A model generated the notes under the pieces. That model was not told where the DNA came from, ran no database searches, and saw nothing but the letters and a program-made list of their open reading frames with translations. A stretch of DNA of 64,000 nt from CALEUX01 sp037439945. GTDB taxonomy: Bacteria; Bacteroidota; Bacteroidia; Bacteroidales; Marinilabiliaceae. The translations under genes and the position numbers were made by a program. How positions within the stretch are numbered: the first letter of the stretch is position 1; each line of letters starts with the position of its first letter. Shown here one piece after another: positions 28,901 through 40,900 of the stretch. The stretch is taken from positions 1-64,000 of the forward strand of contig JBBIVA010000003.1 of NCBI GenBank assembly GCA_037439945.1. The letters are read 5' to 3'.

Positions 28901-31900
28901 GCAATATTTTATATGGGTCAGGGATGCAGGATTTACTTCATGTGTATACCAATCGGTGGTAGTTAACATAACTCAACAGGCTGCATTAGGTTTGTCATTA
29001 AACGTTGTTAATCATGTTACCTGTTTTGGTGGAACTAATGGGTCTGTTTCCGTTACAGCAAGTGGCGGAAGTGGCAATTATGGCTATTCCATTAACGGAG
29101 GTACAAATTGGCAAACATCTAACCTGTTCAGTAATCTGCCGGTGGGTAATTATCAAATTAGTGTCAGGGATGAATCTTCTGTTTCATGTCAAAATATAAA
29201 CGCAGTAAATGTTAGTGTTACCGGTCCACAGAATTTTACTGTTTCTGAAAATGTTGGCTTGCATAAAAATGTATCATGTTTTGGAGGTAATGATGGAGCA
29301 TTTACTGTAACCCCAAGCCGAATTGGTAATTTTCAATATAGTATTAATGGTACGGTTTGGCAGGACTCTCCGGTTTTCACCGGTTTAAGTGCAGGTGGAT
29401 ACCAGGTATCAGTGAGGGACATGGCTACAAGTGATGCGGCATATTGTGCCCGAATGAATGTTTTAAACGTTGTGATTACTGAGCCATTACAGGCATTGTC
29501 AGTAGTGGGTGCAATAACCGGCAACGTGGATTGTACAGGGGGTAACAATGGAAATATAAATGTAACTGTTTCAGGGGGTACAGCTCCTTATTCATATCAG
29601 TGGTATAGGGTAACAGGAACCGGTAATATACCTTTGGGTATTACAAATACAGGAACAACAAATAATGCAACCAACCTTACCGCAGGTGATTATTTCCTGA
29701 TTGTTACCGATGGGAACCTTTGTCAGTTAACATCTGGTAATTATACTGTATCCCATCCTTTATCAGGAATATCAATTAATATCAGTGATTTAGTACATGT
29801 TTCCACTCTTGGAGGAAATAATGGGGCGATAGAGATTGCGGCATCAGGTGGGACATTGCCATATGCATCAATTGTATGGACCGGTGTTGATATGGGAGGA
29901 AATCCGGTTGCAGGTTTGGTAAATGGTCTTTACCGACAGGAGAATTTGGTGGCCGGAGTATATGAAGTTACTATAACTGATGCCAACGGATGTTTTACAT
30001 TATTGAATAATATTGTTGTTTCTCAACCGGGAATGAATCTTGGTTTTATTATCAGTAAAAACAATCCGGCTCCATGCAACGGAGCCACTAATGGAACTAT
30101 TAATTTATCGGTAATTGGAGGAACAGCACCATATAATTCAATTACCCTTCGAAATAGTTTGGGTACTGTTTTTATCAAAAACAGCTCGGGAAATAATTTT
30201 GCAAACTATATTGGGTTAAGAGCAGGTACATATATAGCCGAAGTAATTGATTTTAATAATATAAGCTACACGGAAACAATTATTCTTTATGAACCCGATG
30301 CAGTTGATCTGTATTTTGAGAAGATTAAAGATGTTACCTGTTTTGGAGAAAACAATGGGCAAATTAGAATTCGTGTTACAGGTGGCTCCCCTTATCCGGG
30401 TGACATTATTGATCCTTTAATACCTGATAATCCATATTACAATGTATTAATTGTACCATTAACCGGTCCTTCACGAAGTTATAAAGTTGAGTCAGGGCAA
30501 AACTTTCTTGTTAACGACCTTTTGGCTAACTCTAACTATATATTAACGGTTTCTGATGCCAATGGGTGTTCATCAAATGTCACTTTTGGAATTTCTCAGC
30601 CCGTTGCTTTGTCGGTGACTCCTTTAATTAAAAATGTATCCTGTTTTAACGGCAATGATGGAGAAATTACTGTATCAGTTTCCGGCCGGCCTGCAGGAAC
30701 ACCATTTATTTATAACTGGCAGCGATTTACCGGAGGGGTTTGGGTTGATTATTTGTTAAACGGTAATGCCAATATTACAGGATTAACGCAAGGAAGCTAC
30801 AGGATAAATGTAGTTGAGATGGCTACATCATGTTCATTTACCTCACCGGCATTTACAGTTACACAGCCACTTGAATTAAATGCACAGGTTGTTCCGGCAA
30901 ATGTGCTTACATGCAGGGGCGATAATTCAGGAAGACTTGAGGTTACGGTTAACGGGGGTGTAGCTCCTTATGTTGTTGATTATGGGCTTTCAATTGTTAC
31001 AGGCAATGGGCCAATATTCAATATAGGTTTATTACCTGCCGGTCCTTATACAATTTCGGTGACTGATAAAAACGGGACCGGTTGTGTAAAAACTTTATCA
31101 ACATCGATTAACGAACCCATGCAATCATTAGCAATCAGTAATTTCAACTCAAATATTGATTGCGAGGCTATAAATACAGGATTTGTGAGTTTTGATGTTG
31201 CCGGAGGAGTTTCTAATGCATCAGGCGAATATTCTTATACAGTTTCTCTGATTAATACCACAAGCGGGACTAATTACGGTTTAGTTGTTGCACCAACAAC
31301 GGTTCAACCATATTTAGTAACAATTAACAGCCTGCCGGCTGGAAATTATGTTCTTAATGTAAAGGACAGAATTGTATTACCATCAGCTGCCTGTGCAGAT
31401 TATACTCATAACATAACACTTAACCATATTGGTGTTTCGGCTCAGGTTGTTAACGCAACATGCAGTGGAATTAATACTGGAGAAATAAAGAATATTACCA
31501 TAACAGGAGGTAGCGGTAATTATTTATGGAATTGGTCCAGTCCTAACGGTGGTCTGGGTATTGACAATTCCAACCTTAATCAATCAGGATTATCAGCCGG
31601 TACTTATGTATTGCAACTTACTGATGTTAACAGAGGGTGTGTTTTGGTTAGAAGTTACGAAATATTATTTAACAATAATATTCAGGTTACCGGTTCAACC
31701 AGGGCAGTAACCTGTGCCGGAAGTGGCGATGGAGCAATATATAATATTTCTGTAAGCGGAAGTTCCGATCCAAATTTGAGTTACGTGTGGAGCGGGCCCG
31801 GCATTGGGGTTATAACTGCAAATCCTGCCAATCCTGAGTTGACAGGGTTGTCGGGTGGAACTTATTTATTGACTGTTACCGATGGTAACGGTTGTTCAGT

Positions 31901-34900
31901 TATGAGGGCATTTACTATTGCAGAACCGGTTCAAATACAATTTGATCTGTCGTCAGCACTTGACAATTGTAATCCTTATTCCCGTTCAATCACAATGAAC
32001 AATCTAATCGGGGGTACAGGAAACAAATCATTTGTTTGGAATGGTCCGGGAGGGTTTAATAATACATCTCAAAATCTGACCGGATTAAGTAACGGAGGGA
32101 CTTACAACGTTACTGTTTATGATGAGAACTTCTGCCAGGTAAAACGTGATATTACTATTCCTGGTACCTTAACGGTAACATCATCCATGCAACATATTAA
32201 TTGCAATGGTGAAAACAATGCCAATATTGTTTTACATGTAAGCGGTGGTTCTGGCAATTATTCGTACCTGTGGTCCACAACCAATGGTAGTGGAATTATT
32301 GCCGGGGCTAAGGATCAAAACGGATTAACAGCAGGTACCTATAATGTTGTGGTTACTGATAATGTTGAAATGGTGGGTGGTGTTAATTGTTCAATTGCAC
32401 GGTCATTTACAATTAACCAACCATTACCGTTAATAATAACAGGAGTACAAACTCATTTACTTTGTTCAGGCAATAACAACGGAGCTATAAACTTAAATGT
32501 AGCAGGAGGAAGTGGGAATTATACCTATAACTGGTCGTCTTCCAACGGAACCGGTTTGATTCAGGGAGTTAGAGACCAGTCAGGTTTATCGGGTGGAACA
32601 TACAGTGTTTTGGTTCAGGATTCAAGAGGTTGTAATGCTATTGCTACCTTTACTGTTATTGAACCTAGTCCGCTTGATTTTACTATTCTTTCGTCAGATA
32701 CTGATTGTGCCGGTAATAATAGTATTGAGGTAACCGGAGTTGCCGGAGGTTCAGGCAGTTATTTAATATCCTGGGCAGGTCCGGGAATACCTGTCGGGTT
32801 TAATGGGACATTGCAGCAAAACCTGCCGGGAGGAATTTATACAATAAGGTTAACCGACACCGGAACCGGTCAGTTATGTACAATCGAAAAGAGTGTTACA
32901 TTGGCTAAAGAGCTGAAAGTATCATCTGTTGTTATTAACGAAACCTGTCAGGGTGAATTTAATGGCAATATAGAATTAAAAGTGGTTGACGGAGTTTATC
33001 CATATTTATATTTATGGTCAACTATAAGCGGAAGCCCGGTTGTAAGCGGTTCACCGAACCAGGGTGGATTAAGTGCCGGAACCTACAGAGTAGTTGTAAC
33101 CGATGTGCGTGGTTGTTCCGTACAGTTGGATGTAAATGTGTTACATCAAAACAATATAGCAGTAAATGGTATAGTATCTAATGTAAACTGCTTTGGAGCC
33201 CAAACAGGAGGTATTAGCGTTAATGTTTCTGGAGGTTCTGGTAATTACAGTTATTTATGGAGCAGTTCAGGTTTTTCATCAACAACTAAAGATATAAACG
33301 GATTAAGAGCGGGTGGTTACACCCTGGTTGTTACCGATAATTTATTAAGTTGTGATGTTACGGAGGCATATATTGTAACAGAACCATCAGGAGCGTTATC
33401 AGTTAATACCGTAAACATAACTCCTGTTTTGTGTAAGGGGAACGCCAGTGGTGCTATAGATATTACGGTAAACGGCGGAACATTGCCATATTCCTATCTA
33501 TGGAGCACAACTTCGGGTTCGCTTTTGGTTTTAAACTCTGAAGATCAGAATAATATCGCAGCAGGAAGCTACCAAGTACGAATTACCGATGCGCTGGGTT
33601 GTGTATTAAATGCCGGCCCCTATATTATACCAGAACCGGTTCAACCTTTGGTTATTTCAGTTATTGATAAGGTAAATGTTGCCATACCGGGTGACAATAC
33701 CGGTGCTATTGAAGTAAATGTAACAGGTGGCTCAGGAATCTACACATACTCCTGGGAAAGGACAAACCCTTTACCAGCGGTAATCCCGGGCAGCCTGGCA
33801 CGCCAGAGTGGGTTAATTGCAGGGACATACAGGGTTACCGTTGTTGATGGAAACGGATGTTCACGGGTTGTTAATAATATTGTAATTACTGAACCTGGCC
33901 AGCCGCTGAGTATTATTTCAACATTTAAGCACGTGAGGCCATGTAATGGTAATAATAATGGTGAAATTGAAATTCAGGTAAATGGAGGGACACCTGATAT
34001 GGGTTCAGGATCACCAACCTACAACATAGTTTTGAGCAGGGGGGCAGTAGTTGTTGCAAATGTGAATAATGTAAGTTTATTTGCCGGAAATCTGGGTGCC
34101 GGATGGTATTCGGTTGTTGTTACCGATGCCAATGGAGTGTCTGAAAATATCCAAATTCAGATAACACAGCATCCTGTAATGACTTTGACAACTTCGATTG
34201 TTAACAATGTTACCTGTTACGGTGGATCAGATGCAGTTATTAGGGTAAATTTATACGGTGGAAATCCTTCATCTGGAAATTATAAGGTTCAGCTTTTGGG
34301 CCCTGGTGTAAATATTATCAGAACAACAACTGGTGTAAATGAAGATTTCTCCAACTTACCCAAAGGTTCTTACACTGTTTTGGCCTGGGACGATGCAGAC
34401 GGTGATGGGATTTTTTCATCGGTTAATCCTGTTGAAGACGATTGTTTTAAATCGCAGGTTATTAATATTACGCAGCCTGAAGCTGTGGCAACATTATCAG
34501 TTGTAGGTGGAAGTGCATCTGTTTGTGAGGGAGTTTTGCCCCAGTTGCAGATAATTGTAACAGGTTGGACAAACATTGCAGCCAATCCTTTAGTTGCAAC
34601 ATTAAATGATGGCACAGTAGTTACGATAAATAATTCACCATTTATTTTCCAGCCTGCCACTGCACCTGTTCCCGGTATTTTTAACTATTCAATTAATTCT
34701 TTGGAGGCATTCGGAACAAATTGCTCAAAAGGAAATGGTACCGGGGTTGCAACGGTTACGGTACGTCCATTACCCACAGGCCGTATATTTGGGGACAGCA
34801 GGATTTGTGCAGGCGGAACGGCCCAGATTGGAATTGAACTTACAGGAACCTCCCCGTGGAGCATAAATTACTCAGATGGTACAAATATATTTGTGGTTAC

Positions 34901-37900
34901 AGGAATTACAACATCTTTGTATTATGTTAATGTTTCACCATTGGTTACCTCTGCATACCAGCTTGTTTCGGTAAATGATGCTTACTGTTCAAACACCGGA
35001 ACAGGTTTATCAACAATAACCGTTGATGCATTGCCGGGAGTAAATTTATCAGGGAACCTAAACCCGGTTATTTGTAGGGGTAATAGTTCTGACATTACTT
35101 TTGAATTTACTTCAGGTGTTGGGCCATGGCTGGTTACATATAATGAAATAGTTAATATCGGGGGAGTACCGGTTACAACAACACGTGCCAGAACAATAGC
35201 TGTTTCGCCCTTTGTGTTGCCCGTTAATCCTTTGGTAACAACAACGTACAAACTGGTAAGCGTGGTCGATCAAAATGGTGGTAGTAACAGTTGCCCGGGA
35301 GTGGTTGGTAGCCACGAAGTAATTGTAACGGTAATTGATTTACCTGCCCAACCTGACCCAATTACAGGTTTGGGTACTGTTTGCCAGGGATCAACACATA
35401 TTTATTCTGTTCCGGCAGTTACCGGGGCTATTGGTTATGTTTGGGATTTACCTGCAGGAGCAACCATTGTAAGTGGAAGCGGTACCCGTATAGTCCAGGT
35501 TTATTTTGACCAGGCAGCTGCAATTTCAGGATATATAAGGGTTAGAGGAACAAACAGTTGTGGAAGTGGTTTATCCCGCGACTTATATATTAATATTAAT
35601 ACTCTGCCTTTATCTACCGGACCAATTTCCGGACCTGCTGAAATGTGCCAGGGAACAACAAGGGCTGCTTTTAGCGTGGCCCCCAATCCAAATGCAACAG
35701 GATATACATGGGTAGCCCCGGCCGGATTTACAATACAGGGAAATGGCACAGCCAATATTATGGTTGATATTGATCCAAATATAACATCATTTATCGGTCA
35801 GATACGTGTAACACCATACAATGCCTGTGGGGCATCAACAGTTACTGAAGTTTTAAATTTCATGGTTTATCCATTGCCGGTAAGCAATGCCGGAGTTGAT
35901 GATAATATTTGTACAGATACTTATACATTGAATGCTACCCCGCCACCGGCAGGGTCAACAGGTAGGTGGGAAATTGTACCAGGTATGGGTTCGGCAGTAA
36001 TTGTAAATCCCAACAGTGCATCAACGGTTGTGAATAACATAAGCCGTGGTAATGTAACCTTCAGATATACAATCACAAACACACATGCAACCACCGCATG
36101 TTCTGCTTCTGACGATGTTATTATACGAAATAACTCATTGGCAGTAAATGCAGCAACTATGCAGAGTGTGGTTTGTAATGCTACTGCTCAGATAAGTGGT
36201 ACACCGGTACCGGCCCTTCCAAATACAACCGGTATTTGGCAGGCTGTATTTCCGGTTGGATCCCCTGCTTCGTTTGATGCAGCGGCATCACCTGCAACAA
36301 CTGTACGTAACCTTGCACCTGGCCTAAACAGGTTGAGATGGCAGCTAATCCAAAACGGATGTATAAGTTATGCTGATGTGGATATAATGAATAACCAACC
36401 CGATCAGGCTGTTATTTTTGGCGTACCCGTTTTAAATATTTGCGATTCTCAGGTTAACCTGAGCGCCAACACTCCCGTTGAGGGCACAGGGCAATGGTCA
36501 ATTGAGAAGGGATTTGGTAATATTAATAATATATCATCGGCGAATATTAATATTACAAACCTTGCACAGGGTGAGAACATATTTGTGTGGACCATAAGTA
36601 AGGGAGGTTGCAGCAGAGTGGCCAAAGTCACAGTTTTTAACAATCAGCTTAATATAAGCGCAGGTAATCCACAAATAATCTGTACTGATAACACAGTTTT
36701 AAGTGGAACCATACCACCTGCTGGAGCAACCGGCCAATGGAGCGTTGAAACAGGAGGCCCTGTTGTATTTACAAATGGTACTTTGTATAACACATCGGTA
36801 AGTAATCTTGGATTTGATGCAAATACTCTTCGTTGGACAATTAACAACAAGGGTTGTTTAAGCTCAGCCACAGTATTAATTACCAGTAACAGGGCTACTA
36901 TTGCCACAGTGGGGAGCACTCAGTCAGTTTGCGGCAACACAGCTACTTTATCAGGAAATAACCCGGCAAACGGTTCAACCGGAAGATGGAGCGTAATTTC
37001 AGGAAGTGGTGTTTTTGCGGATGTAACTAATCCTGCAACTCAGGTTACAGGACTAGGTTTTGGTAATAATGTTTTCAGGTGGACCATTTCAAAAAATGGG
37101 TGCAGCACATCAGCAAACCTGACAATTAACAGCTTAAAGGTATATGCCTATGCAGGAAAGGATACAATTATTTGTACCCGTACCACCCAACTAAAGGGTA
37201 ATGTTCCGGTTAATGGTACAGGGCAATGGCGTATGGTTGCCGGAATGGGAGGTGCTACTTTTAGTCCCGGAACAAATGTTGCAAACCCTGTTGTAGGAGG
37301 TTTGGCATATGGAGCAAACGGATTTATCTGGACAATTACAAACGGTGGTTGTGTTTCCAGTGATACTGTTATAATAATGAACAATACTCCAAATCCTGTT
37401 AATGCCGGTGGCGATCAGATTATTGACGGTACAGCCACTACACTTAATGCAACCCCTGTAACTGGGCAGGGAGTTGGCCGTTGGGATTTGATCTCAGGCG
37501 GTGGAACAATTGTTAATCCTTTTAATCCATTTTCACAGGTTATAGGTTTGCGCCGGGGTGATAATATATTCCGATGGACAGTTACTAACATGAATTGTTC
37601 TGAATTTGATGAAGTAATTATAACAAATGGCGAGACTATAGTCGCCAATGCAGGTCGCGATCAGGAGGTATGCGTAAACTTTACTGTACTTGAAGGAAAC
37701 GACCCTGATGTTGCAGTTGGTCGGTGGAGCGTAGTAAGCGGTTCCGGAATTTTTGTAAATGCATTTGATCCGAAAACAAAAGTAACAAACGTGGGGCCAG
37801 GCACAAATATTTTCCGTTGGACTATTATGTATTCTCTTAGCCAGAATTCAGACGATGTTGTTGTAGTTAATAATAAACCCGATGATGCCCACGCTGGTTA

Positions 37901-40900
37901 TGACGATGTGGTTTGTGACACACAATATCAGTTGAGGGGAAATGCGCCACGTCTTAATATGGGTGTTGGACAATGGTCCCTAATAACCGGAGGGGGCACT
38001 TTTGATGATCCGTTGTTACCAAACCCGTCTATTACGGGGCTTGGATCGGGTGAGAATAAATTTGTTTATACCATAACAAAGGGAACATGTACATCAAGTG
38101 ACGGAGTTACAATAATAAATGGATTGCCAACAATAGCCGATGCAGGAAACGATGCAACTATTTGTGTTGATTATATTAACCTGAAACCTAATACTCCTAC
38201 CTACGGAGTGGGCAAATGGAGGGTAGGAGGCTCGGGTTCAGCCAGATTTGAAGGAAACTGGGCACGTGATCTTTCACCAGGGCCAAACAATCTTATTTGG
38301 GAAATAACAACAGGCTATTGTACCTCAACCGATCAAATTATTGTAACTAACAATTCTCCATCAGTGGCCTATGCAGGTCAAAACCGTGATATTTGTATTG
38401 CAGATGTGACATTATCTGCTACAGCACCCATATATGGAACCGGAACTTGGCAGTTGGTTTTTGGCTCCGGGGTTATAGCCAACACTAATGCCAATCAGAC
38501 TAATGTTACTGGTTTGGCAAAGGGTCAAAATGTTTTCCGGTGGACAGTTGATAATAATGGATGTACATCAGTTTCAGAGGTAACCATAAGTAATAATTTG
38601 ATAGATGCTGATGCTGGCAGGGCGCAGGTTTTATGTTCTGATAATACTGTTATCCAGGCCAATAACCCGCTACCAGGTGTTGGAACCTGGGGTTTATTGG
38701 GTGGTACCGGATCTGCCAATTTCGATAACTTAAACAACCAGATTACCACCGTTAGGAATCTTGACAGGGGCGAGAACTTAATTACGTGGACAATTGATTA
38801 TAAAGGTTGCAGATCGGTGTCAGTTATTTCAATAACCAATAATAACCCAACAACGGCAAACGCCGGAATAAATGATGCTACATGTGTTCCTTATTATATA
38901 ATGGCCGGTAATGCACCGGTAATTGGTAACGGTGTTTGGACTATACGTGAAGGTGGTGGTGATTTTTCAAGTTACACCAATCCTTCGGCAAGAGTTGATA
39001 ACCTTAAGTTTGGACCAAATATTTTCAGGTGGACAATCGAACATCTTGGTTGCGTTTCTTTTGCAGATGTGCGGATAGAATTTAACCGTATAAATGCCAA
39101 TGCAGGCAACGATCGTACTGTTTGTTCAACAAGTACCCTGCTTGAAGCAAATAGTGGATTGCCGGGTAATGGAGTGTGGTCAATACCCGGTGGTCAGGGT
39201 ACTGCAACTTTTGAAAATCCTGCCAATCCATCATCAAAGGTGTCCAATCTGAGAAGGGGTCAGAACCTTTTGAGATGGACAATTGGTTATAAGGGTTGTG
39301 TAACCTTTGATGATGTAGTAATTACAAACGATTTACCGAGTGAGGCATACGCAGGTAATAATGTTAACCTTTGTGCAGATGGAACTACTCTTGACGCCAC
39401 CCCGGTTACAATAGGAACTGGTAGTTGGAGTGTTGGAACTGGTTCAGCAATATTTGCAAATGATCTGAATCCTAAAACACAGGTTACAGGCCTTGCACAA
39501 GGAGATAATATTTTTATCTGGTCGGTAACGAATGGCTTATGTACTTTACAGGACGAAGTTCTTATCGTAAATAACCGACCATCAGAGCCATATGCAGGGT
39601 TAGATTATGAAGAAGTGTGTTCCAACACCTTCCAATTGAAAGCTGCCACTCCCGATTACGGAAATGGATACTGGACCTTTTTAGAAGGTGGCGGGAATAT
39701 TTCAGATTATACCAATCCAAGGGCAGTAATTACAACCCTTAATAACGGAAAAAACCGTCTTCGCTGGACATTAACAGCAGGACAGTGTGCCCTTTCTGAT
39801 GAAATTGAAATTCAAAATAATACACCAACAATTGCAAATGCCGGCCCAGATATTGATGATTGCAAGGACTGGCAGTTACTTGATGCCAATCCTCCGGTAT
39901 TTGGTGTTGGCCGTTGGGAAAGGGTATCAGGGTATGGTGATTTTATTGATCCGGCAGGTCCCAAAACAAGAGTTAATAACTTAGGATTTGGCCCCAATAT
40001 TTTCAGATGGAGCATTCAAAATGGTAATTGTGTTTCTGCTGACTTAATAACTGTAAATAATAAAATACCTGACAAAGCATTCGCAGGCAGTGATCAAACC
40101 ATTTGTGAAAATTATACCGTATTAAATGGTAATAATCCATTAACCGGAATTGGACAATGGACAGTTATTAAAGGACAGGGAACATTTACTAACCCGTCAT
40201 CAAATAATTCACCGGTAACCAATGTAGGTTTTGGCGAAAATATATATCAATGGCAAATAAATTATGGTGTTTGCAGCACAACTGATATGGTAATTGTGTT
40301 TAGTAATAAAGCCTACGCCTATGCAGGTGAAGATCAGGTTGTTTACAAACCAACTGCTTTGCTGAACGCAAATAATGCCGGAACACTAAATGCAAGATGG
40401 TATATAGTTGGTACCAGTACAGCCGTTTTTGAAAATCCACGGTTTTTCAATACCCGGGTTAATAATTTAAGCAACGGAATTAATACTTTCAGGTGGGAAA
40501 TTGATGTTAATGGTTGTATTGCCAACGATTTGGTTAGTATCGATTATCGTCCGGTTCCAAATGCTGATTTTATAACTGATATTAACGATGGTTGTTATCC
40601 GCTAACTGTTAGGTTTACAAACTATTCCGTAGGTGGTTCGGTATATGTGTGGGATTTTGGGGATGGAAATTTCTCTGGCGACCGAAATCCGGTACACACA
40701 TTTATTAACCCAGGTAAGTTTACTGTAACTTTAAGGGCCCCCGGACCTGATGGAAAGGATGGTATTGTAACCAAAATAATAAATGTGTACGATCATCCGG
40801 TTGCCAATTTTACAGTTAACCCTCAGTTGGTTTATGTACCTGGCGATAATGCGAGGTTCTATGATTTATCAACTGATGCGGTAAAATGGTTCTGGCAATT

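Noticed and set aside
35112..40015. Several long reverse-strand open frames inside the giant gene
   Set aside because: They mirror the repeated Thr/Asn/Gly codons of the sense frame, recur with the module period and have no start signals; shadows of the real gene.
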